Positions 25,701 through 37,680 of a stretch of DNA of 64,000 nucleotides are shown here, piece after piece; positions within the stretch are counted from its first letter, which is position 1; each line of letters opens with the position of its first letter. Source of the DNA: Dactylosporangium aurantiacum (GTDB lineage: Bacteria > Actinomycetota > Actinomycetes > Mycobacteriales > Micromonosporaceae); NCBI RefSeq assembly GCF_000716715.1, contig NZ_JNYJ01000019.1, forward strand, positions 62,001 through 126,000. The letters are read 5' to 3'. The notes below the pieces were generated by a model. The model was not told where the DNA came from and ran no database searches. It saw nothing but the letters and a program-made list of their open reading frames with translations. A program made the position numbers and the translations under genes.

Positions 25701-28700
25701 GGCGACCCGCCCGTCGCGGCCGGCGCCGGCGGCGCGCAGCCGGGCGGCGAGCCGGTCGGCGCGCGCGTCCAGTTCCGCGTAGGTGACCCGGCCGCCGGCG
25801 CCGTCGAGGGCGACCGCCTGCGGGGTCTTCCGGACCTGCGCCGCGACGAGGTCCGGCAGCGTCGTCGGGCCCTGCGGCGGCAGCGGGGGCGCGCCCGCCC
25901 AGGTGTGCAGGACCAGGTCGCGTTCGGCGGGGTCCGTCACGTCCAGGTCGGCGCAGCGCACGTCGGGGTCCGCGGCGACGGCGGTGAGGACCCGCACGAG
26001 GCGGCCGGCGAGCCGGGTGGCGTCGGCGTGGTCGAACCGGTCGGTGCGGTAGCGCAGGTCGGCGCGGATGCCGTCGCAGTGCCCACCGGGGCCGTACCGC
26101 TCCCGCAGCACCAGGACCAGGTCGAACTTGGCGGTCGTCGGCGGTGCCGGCTCCTCGCTGACCCGCAGGCCGGGCAGCTCGGCGTGCACCTGCTCGGTGC
26201 CGTCGGCGACCAGCATCACCTGGAACAGCGGGTGGCGGCCCTCGACCCGGGGCGGGTTCAGGGCGAGCACCAGGTGCTCGAACGGGACGTCCTGGTGCGC
26301 GTACGCGGCCAGGTCGGTGTCGCGGACCCGGTCCAGCAGCTGCCGGAAGGTCGGGTCGCCGGAGGTGTCGGTGCGCAGCACGAGGGTGTTGACGAAGAAG
26401 CCGACGAGGTCGTCGAGGGCGTCGTCGAGGCGGCCGGCGACGGGGCTGCCGATGGGGATGTCGGTGCCGGCGCCGAGCGCGGTGAGCAGCGCGGCGAGGG
26501 CGGCCTGCACGACCATGAAGACGCTGCCGCGGCCGTCGCGGGCCAGCCGGGCCAGGGCGGCGTGCAGCGCCGGCTCGACCGTGAACCGCACGTCGGCGCC
26601 GCCGCCGGGCGCGCCGGTGCCCGCGCCGGGCAGTTCGAGGGCGGCGGGCGCGCCGGCGAGGGCGGTGCGCCAGTACGCGACCTGCCGGCTCAGCAGGCTG
26701 CCGGGGTCGCCGTCGGCGCCGAGCAGCCGCTGCTGCCACAGGGTGTAGTCGGCGTACTGGACCGGCAGCGGCGCCCACCGCGGCGGGGTCCCCTCGCGGC
26801 GGGCGGCGTAGGCGGCGGTGAGGTCGCGGGCCAGCGGCGCCATCGACCAGGCGTCGGCGGCGATGTGGTGCAGCACGGCGACGACGACGTGCTCGCCGGC
26901 GCCGAGCGCGAACAGGTGCACCCGCAGCGGCGGCTCGGTGGTGAGGTCGAACGGCTCGGCGGTGGCCGAAGCGACCGCGGCGGGCAGGTCGCCGGGGTGC
27001 ACGGACCGGGTCGTGAACGGCACGCGGACGGTGCCGGCGGGTTCGACCTGCTGCACGGCGGTGCCGTCGACGGTGCGCACCGTCGTGCGCAGCGTCTCGT
27101 GCCGGCCGGCGACGTCGTGGAACGCGGCCCGCAGCGCGTCGGTGTCCAGCGGGCCGGTGAGCCGCAGCACGAGCGGGATGTGGTACGTGTCGGCGGGCCC
27201 CTCGAACTCGTGCAGGAACCACAGCCGCTGCTGCGCCGGGGACAGCGGCACGGCCGGCGGGCGGCCGGTGGCGGTCAGCGCGGGCCTGACCCCGTCGACG
27301 AGCCGGCCGCGGCCGGCGTCCAGGGCGGCGTCGAGCGCGGCGTCCAGGCCGCGGGCGATGCCCGCGATCGTCGGGGTCTCGAACAGCGCCCGGATCGTCA
27401 GCTCCAGGCCCAGCGCCGCGCGGACCCGGCTGACCAGCCGGGTCGCCAGCAGCGAGTGCCCGCCGAGGGCGAAGAAGTCGTCCTCGACGCCGATCCGTTC
27501 GCGGCCGAACACGTCGGACCACACGGCGGCGAGGCGCCGCTCGAGGTCGGTGCGAGGGGCGACGTGGTCGCGCCGGGCGGACTGGACGCCGTCGGCGCCG
27601 CGGGCCAGCAGCGCCGCCCGGTCGACCTTGCCGTTGGCGCCGGCCGGCAGGGCGGCGTGCAGCACGTAGCCGTCGGGGACCATGTACCGCGGCAGGCGGG
27701 TGCCGAGCCGGTCGTGCCAGTCGGCGAGCTGTCCGGGCGCGGCGGACCCGGCGACGTGCGCGACGAGCCGGTCGTCGCCGTCGGTGTCGCCGCGGACCGG
27801 CAGCACGACGACCTCGGTGGCGCCGGTGACCGCGCGCACCGCCGCCTCGACCTCGCCGAGCTCGATGCGGTAGCCGCGGATCTTCACCTGCTGGTCGCGG
27901 CGGCCGAGGTACTCGATGGTGAGGCCGTCGCCGCGGCGGCGGTAGCGGGCCAGGTCTCCGGTGCGGTACAGCCTGGCGCCGGGCCGGGACGCGTACGGGT
28001 GCGGGACGAACGCGGCGGCGGTCAGGCCGGGCCGGCCGGCGTAGCCGTGGGCGAGGCCGCCGCCGACGTACAGCATGCCGGGCACGCCGACGGGGACGGG
28101 GCGCAGGTCGTCGTCGAGCACGTACGCCTCGGCGTTGGGGTACGGCCCGCCGATGAGGCACAGCCCGCCGTCGTCGTCGGCCCCGTCCTCCGGCCGGTCG
28201 TGGACGAGGTAGGTGCTGTCGATGGTGGCCTCGGTCAGGCCGTAGGAGTTGACGACCTCCCCGTCGGGGCCGAGCAGTGCCCGCAGCCGCACCAGGTCGC
28301 CGGCGTGCACCAGGTCGGAGCCGACGATGAGCAGCCGAAGCCCGTCGAGGCGGGCGCCGGTCGCGGCGGCGTGCCCGGCGAGGCGCCGGGCGACCAGCGG
28401 CACGAACTCGGCGCAGTCGACCGCCTCCCGGCGCAGCAGCTCCAGCAGGTGCTCCGGCTGCAGCAGCAGGTCGCGCGGGCACAGCACGAGCCGGGCGCCG
28501 TTGCACAGGGCGCGGGTGAGGTCGCCGACGAAGACGTCGAAGCCGAAGTTCGCCATCTGCAGCACCGACGTGACCCGGCCCGGCAGCCGGTACGCCACGT
28601 CCCAGCCGCGCTGCACGGCCAGCAGCGCGTCGTCGGCGACCATGACGCCCTTGGGCCGGCCGGTCGAGCCGGACGTGGAGATGACGTAGGCGAGGGCACC

Positions 28701-30608
28701 CTCGACCCGCCGGGGCAGCCGTGCCCCGCCGGGCTCGGCCGCGAGGTCGTCGACGGCGACGGTGGCGCCGTCGAACTCGCCGGCCAGGGCGGTCGTGGTG
28801 ACCGCGAGCCGGACCCCGGTGTCGGCGGCGACGGCGGCGCGGCGGGCGGCGGGCTGGTCCGGGTCGAGCGCGACGAACGCCGCCCCGGCCTTCCACACGC
28901 CGAGCACCGCGACGACCAGGTCGGCGCAGCGGGGCAGGAGCACGCCGACGCGCTCCCCCGGCCCGGCGCCGTGCCGGCGCAGCCGCCGGGCGAGGGCCTC
29001 GGCGCGGGCGTCCAGGTCCGCGTAGGACAGCCGCTCGCCGCCGTGGACGACCGCGGTCGCGGCCGGGTCCGCCGCGACCCGGGCCTCGATCAGCTCCAGC
29101 ACGTTGCGCGCCGGGTCCGGCCCGGTGACGGGTCCACGGCCGGCGGCGAGCAGCTGCCGGCGCTGCGCCGGCGGGGTCAGCTCGATGCCGTCGGCGCGGC
29201 CGCCGGGGTCCGCGGTCAGCCCGCGCAGCGCGTGCTCGTACATGGCCGCGAAGCCGTGCACGGTCACCGCGTCGAACAGGGCCGTGTCGTACTCGAAGAC
29301 GACGGTGAGGTCCCGTTCGACGATGAGCATGTCGACGAACAGGTCGACCTTCGCCACGGCCGCGGGCGGGGTCAGCACCGACGCGTGCAGGCCGGTCGGG
29401 TGCGGCATGACCCGGGCCCGGTCCAGGTTGAAGAACGTGCGCAGCAGCGGCGCCGGCTCGACACCGTCCTCGCGCAGCAGCTCGACGCTGAAGTCGGGGT
29501 GGCCGTAGGCGCCGACGAGGGCCTGCTGGACGGCCCGGACCTGCTCGGCGACGGTGGCGGCGCGGTCGCGGACCAGCCGGACCGGCAGCACCGTGTTGCA
29601 GTGCCCGACGAGCACGTCCGCGCCGGGGTGGTCGCGCTGCGCCACCGGGATGCCCACGACCACGTCGTCGTCGCCGGTGAGCCGGTGCAGCAGGTGCGCG
29701 TACGCGGTGAACAGCACCGTGAACAGGGTCGTGTGCAGCTCCCGGGCGCGGGCGGCGGCGCGGACCGCGACGGCCGGGTCGAGGGCCAGCTCGATGCGGG
29801 CGGCCGGGCCGGCGCCGCGGGCGGGGCGGGGGCGGTCCAGCGGCAGCTGCAGCACGGGCCGCGGGCCGCGGAACCGGTCGGTCCAGTACGCGGCCGCCGC
29901 CTGCCCGGCCGGGCCGGCGCGGCGGGCGGCCTGGCGCGCGACGTGGTCGCGGTAGGCCGGTGCGGCGGCCAGCCCGGCGGGGACGCCGGTGCGGTGCTGC
30001 TCGTACAGGCGCAGCAGCTCGTCGATGACGACCACGAACGACCAGCCGTCGATGACGCTGTGGTGCACGAGCAGGTGCAGCTGGTGGTGCTCGGGGCCGA
30101 GGCGCAGCAGCGCGGCGCGCAGCAGCGGCCCGGTGGTCAGGTCGAACGTCTCGCGCACCCGTTCCCGCAGCCATGCGGTGCCGTCGCCGGCCACGTCCAC
30201 GACGGGCAGCTCGACCGGCGCGGGCGGCAGCACCCGCTGCCAGGAGCCGTCGGCGGCGAACACGGTCCGCAGGCTGTCGTGCCGGGCCACGACCGCGTCG
30301 AGGGCCCGGCGCAGCGTGCCCACGTCGAGCGGGCCGGCGAGGTCCAGCAGCGCGGTCTCGTTGTACGCCTGTGAGGACGCGTCGCCGAGCTGGTCGAGGA
30401 ACCAGATCTCGCGCTGCGTCGACGACAGCGGGTAAGGCTCCGCCACCGTCGGCGGGGGCGTCGGCGGGGGCGTCGGCGGCGGTGCGGGCTGCTCGCCGGC
30501 CGCGCCGATCAGCGCGGACACGTGGGTCATGACCCTCGCGTGCACCGTCAGCAGCCGGTCGACCGAGGCTTCCAGGTCGCTCGTCGTCGCGTCGTCGGTC
30601 GGCTGCAC
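22731..30608 (-). CDS. Non-ribosomal peptide synthetase 1: C-A-T-C-A-T-C
   Basis: 2625-aa NRPS. An N-terminal helix (about 10-35) and a Pro-Thr linker (40-57) look like a docking segment. C1 (55-490) has HHSVIDGW; A1 (510-1010) has [11 protein letters not shown]1 has GGHSLL near 1051; C2 (1115-1560) has HHIAADAW with Ala for the motif glycine; A2 (1585-2070); T2 near 2115; C3 (2165-2600) has HHIACDGW. By alignment with GrsA the A1 pocket reads D-V-G-E-I-G-S-I-D, the known ornithine code of fengycin and bacitracin synthetases. A2 reads about D-P-L-K-L-G-L-I-E, which I cannot assign. No epimerase or thioesterase domain is present, and the protein ends in an unpaired C domain. GTG 30608 is the likely start. 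It heads the operon with TEII, MbtH and PKS A. Confidence 0.94.
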   Translation of the reverse strand: MQPTDDATTSDLEASVDRLLTVHARVMTHVSALIGAAGEQPAPPPTPPPTPPPTVAEPYPLSSTQREIWFLDQLGDASSQAYNETALLDLAGPLDVGTLRRALDAVVARHDSLRTVFAADGSWQRVLPPAPVELPVVDVAGDGTAWLRERVRETFDLTTGPLLRAALLRLGPEHHQLHLLVHHSVIDGWSFVVVIDELLRLYEQHRTGVPAGLAAAPAYRDHVARQAARRAGPAGQAAAAYWTDRFRGPRPVLQLPLDRPRPARGAGPAARIELALDPAVAVRAAARARELHTTLFTVLFTAYAHLLHRLTGDDDVVVGIPVAQRDHPGADVLVGHCNTVLPVRLVRDRAATVAEQVRAVQQALVGAYGHPDFSVELLREDGVEPAPLLRTFFNLDRARVMPHPTGLHASVLTPPAAVAKVDLFVDMLIVERDLTVVFEYDTALFDAVTVHGFAAMYEHALRGLTADPGGRADGIELTPPAQRRQLLAAGRGPVTGPDPARNVLELIEARVAADPAATAVVHGGERLSYADLDARAEALARRLRRHGAGPGERVGVLLPRCADLVVAVLGVWKAGAAFVALDPDQPAARRAAVAADTGVRLAVTTTALAGEFDGATVAVDDLAAEPGGARLPRRVEGALAYVISTSGSTGRPKGVMVADDALLAVQRGWDVAYRLPGRVTSVLQMANFGFDVFVGDLTRALCNGARLVLCPRDLLLQPEHLLELLRREAVDCAEFVPLVARRLAGHAAATGARLDGLRLLIVGSDLVHAGDLVRLRALLGPDGEVVNSYGLTEATIDSTYLVHDRPEDGADDDGGLCLIGGPYPNAEAYVLDDDLRPVPVGVPGMLYVGGGLAHGYAGRPGLTAAAFVPHPYASRPGARLYRTGDLARYRRRGDGLTIEYLGRRDQQVKIRGYRIELGEVEAAVRAVTGATEVVVLPVRGDTDGDDRLVAHVAGSAAPGQLADWHDRLGTRLPRYMVPDGYVLHAALPAGANGKVDRAALLARGADGVQSARRDHVAPRTDLERRLAAVWSDVFGRERIGVEDDFFALGGHSLLATRLVSRVRAALGLELTIRALFETPTIAGIARGLDAALDAALDAGRGRLVDGVRPALTATGRPPAVPLSPAQQRLWFLHEFEGPADTYHIPLVLRLTGPLDTDALRAAFHDVAGRHETLRTTVRTVDGTAVQQVEPAGTVRVPFTTRSVHPGDLPAAVASATAEPFDLTTEPPLRVHLFALGAGEHVVVAVLHHIAADAWSMAPLARDLTAAYAARREGTPPRWAPLPVQYADYTLWQQRLLGADGDPGSLLSRQVAYWRTALAGAPAALELPGAGTGAPGGGADVRFTVEPALHAALARLARDGRGSVFMVVQAALAALLTALGAGTDIPIGSPVAGRLDDALDDLVGFFVNTLVLRTDTSGDPTFRQLLDRVRDTDLAAYAHQDVPFEHLVLALNPPRVEGRHPLFQVMLVADGTEQVHAELPGLRVSEEPAPPTTAKFDLVLVLRERYGPGGHCDGIRADLRYRTDRFDHADATRLAGRLVRVLTAVAADPDVRCADLDVTDPAERDLVLHTWAGAPPLPPQGPTTLPDLVAAQVRKTPQAVALDGAGGRVTYAELDARADRLAARLRAAGAGRDGRVALALPRGADLVVAAIAAGRAGAAFVPVDLDAPAARIAVLLRDARPAVTVTDAAHRDLLPDGPVVLAADTGDLAAPALPPAAPLPADEAYVLYTSGSTGRPKGVVVPHQAVVNTLRWYVDTAPVTPSDRVLFKTPLTFDPALLELFGTLAAGATVVLADPDGHRDPHYLARTIEDFAVTSVKFVPTTLRQFLDVIDAGRCTTLRRVLCGGEALPAELAGRCLDLLDVELLNLYGPTETAIEATAWRTRRGPLPRHVPIGRPIRNARAYVLDERLRPVPPGAAGELYLAGAGLAHGYLDRPGATAAAFVPDPFGPPGTRLYRTGDLVRWSDDGQLLFLRRTDTQVKLRGVRIEPGEVAAALRELPGVLDAAVLVRRIDGEPALVGYVAHGTAPAPQAAALLRRLRAVLPAAMVPARLVPMPALPALTSGKTDERALAETPLQPVSATYVAPRTPAEAAMLRVWEEVLDRAGIGVEDDFFTLGGHSMLATRLVARLRADLGVEVPVRAVFEAPTPALLTARLDGAAGSTRPPLVAAPRPDLVPLSFAQQRLWFLYRLTGPSATYNVPLTIRLTGTLDTAALAGALRDVVARHESLRTTVVEVDGVAAQRIVPAADAAVDLTVTDGGDVDAALAGAAATTFRLEQDLPVRAWLLPAGPGEHVLSLVLHHIACDGWSMVPLATDLAHAYAARAAGNRVRWEPLPAQYADYTLWQQRLLGDPRDPRSVLSRQTAYWRRALAKAPAELALPFDRPRPAVPSSAGRGVRFTVPAAVHDGMATLARGHRASVFMVAQAALAALLTGAGAGTDIPLGTPAAGRTDPALDDLVGIFVNTVVLRTDTSGDPAFTELLARVRDWNLAAYAHQDVPFDHLVRALNPARSGARHPLFQVMIVADDTDRGALELPGLRMRIEPAPSTTAKFDLNLMLRERLGPDGACLGVDGLLEYSVDLFDDATVARLAERYTALLAEVVADPQARCCRPFDVRNASAKTVTAGE
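30448..30483 (-). repeat. 12-bp repeat coding a Pro-Thr linker in NRPS 1
   Basis: Three units of GTCGGCGGGGGC, the last diverged at its 3' end, encode a PTPP repeat on the minus strand just after the N-terminal helix of NRPS 1. It probably forms a stiff spacer between a docking helix and the first condensation domain. Confidence 0.85.
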
Positions 30609-30656
30609 AGGTCCCCCGTCTCGATGGTGCCCGCGACTGACCGTAGGCGGCGGGGC

Positions 30657-30672
30657 CTAGCACAATCCTCAA
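30657..30672 (-). promoter_or_regulatory. Weak PAS-LuxR-like box upstream of NRPS 1
   Basis: CTAGCACAATCCTCAA fits 11 of 16 positions of CTVGGGAWWTCCCBAG, with good CTAG and AATCC half-elements. It ends 48 bp before the NRPS 1 GTG, a spacing like the other boxes. This is the weakest of the five and rests mainly on position. Confidence 0.35.
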
Positions 30673-30685
30673 ACTTCGCCGCGCC

Positions 30686-30724
30686 GCGGGCCGGCGGCCC
30701 CTTCCCCGAAGCCGGCCGGCCCGC
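30686..30724 (-). terminator. Hairpin after the mqnA-mqnC-reductase operon
   Basis: Ten-base arms GCGGGCCGGC and GCCGGCCCGC with a 19-base loop, starting 19 bp beyond the reductase stop. It probably separates that operon from the NRPS 1 promoter. The high GC background makes chance pairing possible. Confidence 0.45.
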
Positions 30725-30743
30725 TGCTCGAGCGGCTGCCCGT

Positions 30744-31517
30744 TCAGCGCGCCGGAGCCGCCACCGGCCGGTCCAGGTAGCGGTCCAGCAGCATGCCGAG
30801 GTAGCCAGGGTCGCCGGGGGCGACCGGGCCGGCGGTGCCGAAGTCGGGCACGAGCGCGCGCAGGCGCTCCAGGGACACCTCGGTGCGGGCGAGCGGACCC
30901 GTCGAGTAGACCCGGTCCGGGGCGGCGCCGAGGCGTGCCGCGACGCCGTCGACGATCTCCTCGACCGGCAGCGGCCGCCCGGAGGCGACGTTGACGACCA
31001 CGTCGCCGGGGTCGGCGACGAGGATCCGGTCGATGACGTGCATCAGGTCGCGGGCGTCGAGCAGGTCGCGGTGCGCCCCGCGGTACACGGTGACGGTGCC
31101 GCTGCCGACCTGCCGCACGATCGCCGGCAGCAGCTGGTGCGGCCGCTGGTGCGGGCCGACGACGTGGCTGAGCCGCAGCACGACGTGGCGCGCCCCGGAC
31201 GCCCGCACGCAGGCCTCCAGGGCGAGCTTGTGCCGGCCGTAGGCCGACGGCGGGAACAGCGGGCCGTCCTCCGTCGCGGGGGCGGCGGTGTGGCCGTACA
31301 TCGCGAACGACGCGGTGGAGAAGTACAGCAGCGTCCGGCCCTGCGCCACGCACCCCCGCAGGGCCGCGTAGAGCACCTCGGCCTCCCGGTCGAACGCGGC
31401 GGCGTCGGTGACCGAGGTGCTGGACACGCCGGCGGCGAGCGCCGTCACCTCCGGGAACCGCTCGCCGAACGCCGCGTCGAGGTTCCTGGCCAGGAACCCG
31501 TTACCGATGATCTGCAT
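30744..31517 (-). CDS. NAD-dependent epimerase/dehydratase-type reductase
   Basis: 257-aa short-chain dehydrogenase of the extended sugar-nucleotide type. The nucleotide-binding loop is IIGNGFLARN at 3-12, and the YxxxK pair occurs as YGRHK after a serine-rich FSTAS strand. ATG 31517 has GGGAGG upstream and gives the natural IGNGF start. It is the third gene of the minus operon after mqnA and mqnC, with a 63-bp gap to mqnC. A role as NDP-4-ketosugar reductase fits the sugar genes at 35-37.5 kb. Its position next to mqn genes leaves open that it reduces an aromatic or polyketide intermediate. Confidence 0.8.
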   Translation of the reverse strand: MQIIGNGFLARNLDAAFGERFPEVTALAAGVSSTSVTDAAAFDREAEVLYAALRGCVAQGRTLLYFSTASFAMYGHTAAPATEDGPLFPPSAYGRHKLALEACVRASGARHVVLRLSHVVGPHQRPHQLLPAIVRQVGSGTVTVYRGAHRDLLDARDLMHVIDRILVADPGDVVVNVASGRPLPVEEIVDGVAARLGAAPDRVYSTGPLARTEVSLERLRALVPDFGTAGPVAPGDPGYLGMLLDRYLDRPVAAPAR

Positions 31518-31580
31518 GTCGTCCTCCCGACCGGGCCGGCGCCGGCCGGTTGCCTGCGCCGCGGCAGCCACCCGCGCGGC

Positions 31581-32786
31581 TCATCCGACCGGTGTCACCT
31601 TCAACAGCCGCTGGGGCGCGATCGCGCCGATTCCGCCGCCCTCGACCGCGGTGGACGACAGGTGCGACACCACGCGCTCGTCGACCGGGTCGTCGGCCGG
31701 GTCCTCCAGCACCCGCAGGTGCTCGTAGGTGGTGCTGCGCTGGGCCGGGACCCGGCCCGACGCCCGGATCAGGTGGATCATCTCCAGCAGGTTGGAGCGG
31801 TGCTTCGCCCCGGCGGAGGAGACCACGTTCTCCTCCAGCATCACCGAGCCGAGGTCGTCGGCGCCGTAGTGCAGCGACAGCTGACCGATCTCCTTGCCGG
31901 TCGTCAGCCACGAGCCCTGGATGTGGGCGACGTTGTCGAAGAACAGCCGGGCGATGGCGATCATCCGCAGGTACTCCAGGGAGGTCGCCTGCGTCTGGCC
32001 CTGCAGCTTGTTGTTCTCCGGCTGGTACGTGTACGGGATGAACGCCCGGAACCCGCCGGTGCGGTCCTGCACGTCGCGGACCATCCGCAGGTGCTCGATG
32101 CGCTCGGCGTTGGTCTCGCCGGTGCCCATGAGCATCGTGCAGGTCGACTCGACGCCCAGGTTGTGCGCGATCTCCATGATCTCCAGCCAGCGCTCGCCGC
32201 TCTCCTTCAGCGGGGCGATCGCCGTGCGGGCCCGCGCCGGCAGCAGCTCCGCGCCGGCGCCGGCGAACGAGTCGAGGCCGGCCGCCTTGATCCGCTGGAT
32301 CGCCTCCTCCGGGCTGACCCCGGACACCTTCGCCATGTGCTGCACCTCGGAGGCGCCGAGGGAGTGGATGACCAGCGACGGGTAGGCGTCCTTGATGGCC
32401 TTGAACATGCCCTCGTAGTACTCGACGCCGTACTCGGGGTGGTGGCCGCCCTGGAACATGATCTGGGTGCCGCCCAGCTCGACGGTCTCCGCGCAGCGGC
32501 GCAGGATGTCGGTGAGGTCGCGCTCCCAGGTCCTGTCGCTCTTCGGCGGCGCGTAGAAGGCGCAGAACTTGCACGCCGTCACGCAGACGTTGGTGTAGTT
32601 GATGTTGCGTTCGATGATGTACGTCGCGATGTGCTCGACGCCGGCGTACCGGCGGCGGCGCACCGTGTCGGCCGCGGCGCCGAGGGCGTGCAGCGGCGCC
32701 GAGCGGTACAGCTCCAGGGCCTCCTCGGCGGAGATGCGTTCGCCTGCGGCGGCTCGGTCGAGCACCGCACTGGCAGATCGGGACAT
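31581..32786 (-). CDS. mqnC: Cyclic dehypoxanthine futalosine synthase (MqnC), radical SAM
   Basis: Radical SAM enzyme that cyclises dehypoxanthine futalosine, the step before MqnD. The 401-aa protein has the [4Fe-4S] motif CVTACKFC (Cys68, Cys72, Cys75) after the MqnC-like IIERNINYTNV, and GGTQIMFQGGHHPEYG typical of the family. ATG 32786 has a nearby AAGG. It follows mqnA by 50 bp and is followed by the reductase gene. The sequence looks intact. MqnE, the other radical SAM enzyme of the route, has a similar cysteine motif, but the overall sequence here is MqnC-like. Cluster position suggests use in the secondary metabolite rather than, or besides, menaquinone. Confidence 0.93.
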   Translation of the reverse strand: MSRSASAVLDRAAAGERISAEEALELYRSAPLHALGAAADTVRRRRYAGVEHIATYIIERNINYTNVCVTACKFCAFYAPPKSDRTWERDLTDILRRCAETVELGGTQIMFQGGHHPEYGVEYYEGMFKAIKDAYPSLVIHSLGASEVQHMAKVSGVSPEEAIQRIKAAGLDSFAGAGAELLPARARTAIAPLKESGERWLEIMEIAHNLGVESTCTMLMGTGETNAERIEHLRMVRDVQDRTGGFRAFIPYTYQPENNKLQGQTQATSLEYLRMIAIARLFFDNVAHIQGSWLTTGKEIGQLSLHYGADDLGSVMLEENVVSSAGAKHRSNLLEMIHLIRASGRVPAQRSTTYEHLRVLEDPADDPVDERVVSHLSSTAVEGGGIGAIAPQRLLKVTPVG

Positions 32787-32836
32787 GGCAGAGCCTTTCG
32801 GGGAGTGACGATGTCCGTGTGCCGGGCCGGCCCGGG

Positions 32837-35133
<2,297 letters not shown>

Positions 35134-35137
35134 GCGC

Positions 35138-36448
35138 TCAGTGCCGGCGCTGCGCGAACTCGCGGATCGAGGACACCATGTAGTCGATCATCTCGGCGGT
35201 GACGCCCGGGAAGACGCCGATCCAGAACGTCCGCTCGGTGATGATGTCGCTGTTCTCCAGGGTGCCGCTCACCCGGTACGGCTCGCCGCGGTACGCCGGC
35301 TGCCGGGCCAGGTTGCCGGCGAACAGCAGCCGGGTGCCGATGTTGCGCGACTGCAGGAAGTCCACCAGCGCCCGCCGCTCGAACCCGGCGTCGGCGGTGA
35401 GGGTGATGACGAAACCGAACCAGCTCGGCTCGCTGCCCGGGGTCGCCTCCGGCAGCAGCAGGCCGGGCGTGCCGTCCAGGCCGTCGCGCAGCCGCTGCCA
35501 GTTGCGCCGGCGGGCGGCCACGAAGTCCTCGAGCTTGGTCAGCTGGGTCAGGCCCAGCGCGGCCTGGATGTCCGTCGCCTTCAGGTTGTAGCCGACGTGG
35601 GAGAAGATGTACTTGTGGTCGTAGCCGTACGGCAGGTCACCCATCTGGTAGTCGAACCGTTTGAGGCACTTGTTGTCCTGCCCCGGCTCGCACCAGCAGT
35701 CGCGGCCCCAGTCCCGCATCGACTCGGTGATGCGCGCCAGCTCCAGGCTGTCGGTGAGGATGCAGCCGCCCTCCCCCATGGTCAGGTGGTGCGCCGGGTA
35801 GAAGCTGACCGTCGAGTAGTCGCCGAACGTGCCGGTGATCCTGCCCTGGTACGTGGACAGCACCGCGTCGCAGTTGTCCTCGACGAGGAACAGGCCCCGG
35901 TCCTTGCACAGCTGCCGGATCTCCGCGACGGGGAACGGGTTGCCCATCGTGTGCGCCATCATGACCATGCGGGTCTTCGGGCTCAGCGCCGCCTCGACCC
36001 GCTCGACGGTGGTGTTGTAGGTGCCGAGGTCCACGTCGACGAAGACCGGCACGAGGCCGTGCTGCAGCAGCGGGTTCACCGTCGTCGGGAAGCTGGCCGC
36101 GACGGTGATCACCTCGTCGCCGCGGCGCAGCCGCTGGTCGCCGAGCTCCGGCGCGCCGAGCGAGGCGACCGCGAGGAGGTTGGCCGAGGAGCCGGAGTTG
36201 GTCAGGTGCGCCTTGCGCACGCCGATCGCCCGGGCGAAGAGCCGCTCGAAGCGCAGCGCGGTCGCGCCGGAGGCGATGCGCATCTCCAGGGCCTGTTCGA
36301 CCAGGGCGGCTCGGTCGTCCTCGTCGAGGACGGCGCCGGACGGCATGATGGGCGTGACCCCCGGCACGAAGCCCTGGTCGGCCGCCGCCCGGTCGCGGTG
36401 GAGTTTGCGGGTCTGCTCCAGGATGAGCTGCTTGACCTCGTCAGCCAT
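35138..36448 (-). CDS. E1-type NDP-4-keto-6-deoxyhexose 3-dehydrase (SpnQ/RfbH-like)
   Basis: PMP- and [2Fe-2S]-dependent enzyme of the DegT/DnrJ/EryC1 fold that removes the C-3 hydroxyl of an NDP-4-keto-6-deoxysugar. Two marks separate it from ordinary sugar aminotransferases. The PLP-lysine site is histidine (SFYPAHH, His220), and the iron-sulfur motif C-x57-C-x-C-x7-C is complete at Cys193, Cys251, Cys253 and Cys261, the same numbering as Yersinia E1. It is 436 aa. ATG 36448 overlaps the upstream epimerase by eight bases. E1 enzymes need an electron-transfer partner; none is seen here, although SpnQ can use cellular reductases. The product sugar is therefore 3-deoxy, for example of the 3,6-dideoxy or 2,3,6-trideoxy type. 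Confidence 0.93.
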   Translation of the reverse strand: MADEVKQLILEQTRKLHRDRAAADQGFVPGVTPIMPSGAVLDEDDRAALVEQALEMRIASGATALRFERLFARAIGVRKAHLTNSGSSANLLAVASLGAPELGDQRLRRGDEVITVAASFPTTVNPLLQHGLVPVFVDVDLGTYNTTVERVEAALSPKTRMVMMAHTMGNPFPVAEIRQLCKDRGLFLVEDNCDAVLSTYQGRITGTFGDYSTVSFYPAHHLTMGEGGCILTDSLELARITESMRDWGRDCWCEPGQDNKCLKRFDYQMGDLPYGYDHKYIFSHVGYNLKATDIQAALGLTQLTKLEDFVAARRRNWQRLRDGLDGTPGLLLPEATPGSEPSWFGFVITLTADAGFERRALVDFLQSRNIGTRLLFAGNLARQPAYRGEPYRVSGTLENSDIITERTFWIGVFPGVTAEMIDYMVSSIREFAQRRH

Positions 36449-37526
36449 GCGTGGGTTCTCCGTTCGGTGCAGAGCGTCGATGGGGGGCGGTCGCGCCGCC
36501 TGGGCCGGCCGGCTGTGGTGCCGGTCCGTGCGCCCGCGCGTGCAGCCACAGGGCGGTGACGGCGTCGGCGAGCGGCCGGGCCGGCGCCCAGCGCAGGTCG
36601 CGCCGGGCCGTGCCGAGGTCGAGCGGCTGTGCGGTGATGCCCGCGTCCCGGCGTTCGCCCGGCGCGGTCGGACCGGAAGGGCGGGCGGTGCCGCCGGCGC
36701 ACCGCAGCAGCAGGTCCACGGCGTCGGTGACGGCGGTCAGCCGCCCGCCGCCGATGTTGACGACCGGGGGCACCCGGCGGGCCGTCGCGGCGCGCAGGAC
36801 GGCGTCGGCGACGTCCCGGACGTCGACGAAGTCGCGGGCGCCGGCCAGCGGCGGCAGCTCGATGCCGGCCCGGCCGGCGGGGCCGGCCGCCGCGAGCCGC
36901 CAGGCGATCCCGCCGAGCAGGCCGTCGGGGGGTGCCCACGGGCCGACGGCGGTGGAGATGCGCAGCACGACCCCGTCGAGGCGGCCGGCGGCGACGGCGC
37001 CGGTGACGGCGCGGGTCCCGCCGAGCTTCGTCCGCGCGTACCGGCTGACGGGGTGCTCGGTGAGGTCCTCCGTGAGGGGCGTGCCGGGCGGCTGCTCGCC
37101 GTACTCGTAGGCGGAGCCGATGTGCACCAGCCGGACCCCACTTCCGCCGCCGGCACCGGCGCGGGGTGGCAGCGCGGCGACGGCGTCGACCAGGCGCCGC
37201 ACCAGCAGCACGTTGCCGTCGTGCAGCTGGTGCTCGTCGGCCGCGGCGGCGCCCCACAGCGCGCCGGCGGCGTTGACGACCGTGTCGGGCCCGGCCCGCA
37301 GCAGCCCGCCGGCGAGGTCCTCCGGGCGGTCGCGGACGGGGTCGAAGCGCAGCGGGCGGCAGCCCGGGTCGAGCCTCGGGCCGGCCGCCGCGGGGTCGCG
37401 GACGGCGGCGGTGACCCGCCAGCCGGCCTCGAGGAGGGTCCTGGTGATGTTGCGCCCGACGAATCCGGTCGCGCCGAACACCACCGCGTGCGGCGCCGGA
37501 TCCGGGGTCGGCCCGGTGGTGTGCAT
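36441..37526 (-). CDS. NAD-dependent epimerase/4-ketoreductase, deoxysugar type
   Basis: 361-aa extended short-chain dehydrogenase with cofactor loop FGATGFVGRN at 19-28 and catalytic YARTK following a serine-containing GSAYEYGEQ stretch. These fit NDP-4-ketohexose reductases and epimerases of deoxysugar pathways. ATG 37526 has GAGGAGG upstream; the open frame continues further but without support. It is the first gene of a two-gene operon with the 3-dehydrase. The operator at 37634-37649 lies 107 bp upstream. The likely job is stereospecific C-4 reduction of the sugar. The configuration formed cannot be predicted. Confidence 0.87.
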   Translation of the reverse strand: MHTTGPTPDPAPHAVVFGATGFVGRNITRTLLEAGWRVTAAVRDPAAAGPRLDPGCRPLRFDPVRDRPEDLAGGLLRAGPDTVVNAAGALWGAAAADEHQLHDGNVLLVRRLVDAVAALPPRAGAGGGSGVRLVHIGSAYEYGEQPPGTPLTEDLTEHPVSRYARTKLGGTRAVTGAVAAGRLDGVVLRISTAVGPWAPPDGLLGGIAWRLAAAGPAGRAGIELPPLAGARDFVDVRDVADAVLRAATARRVPPVVNIGGGRLTAVTDAVDLLLRCAGGTARPSGPTAPGERRDAGITAQPLDLGTARRDLRWAPARPLADAVTALWLHARAHGPAPQPAGPGGATAPHRRSAPNGEPTHG

Positions 37527-37633
37527 GACGGCCTCCTCGACGGCCCCGACGGCGCCCCGGTCGGGCGGCCGGCCGCCGGCGTCCTGCCATCGTGCGGCAG
37601 GAGCCCCGCATCGGTGCGGCATGCAAATCAAGT

Positions 37634-37649
37634 CTGGGGGTTTCCCCGG
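37634..37649 (-). promoter_or_regulatory. PAS-LuxR operator upstream of the sugar operon
   Basis: CTGGGGGTTTCCCCGG matches 14 of 16 positions of the PimM-type consensus. On the minus strand it is followed by ACTTGATTTGCATG, sharing ACTT and TGCATG at the same spacing with the mqnA box and ACTTGAT with the mqnD box. It sits in the 153-bp gap between the exporter stop and the epimerase start. Confidence 0.75.
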
Positions 37650-37680
37650 ACTCGGACCGGTTCGCTGTCGCATCGCGGCC

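Noticed and set aside
22455..30374. A 2639-codon plus-strand open frame antisense to NRPS 1
   Set aside because: Shadow of a high-GC gene: its product is a Gly/Arg/Ala/Val/Gln-rich string with no motifs, whereas the minus strand gives a perfect NRPS.
35138..36448. Reading the DegT-family gene as a sugar aminotransferase
   Set aside because: The PLP lysine is replaced by His220 and a complete C-x57-C-x-C-x7-C motif is present, which mark E1-type dehydrases.
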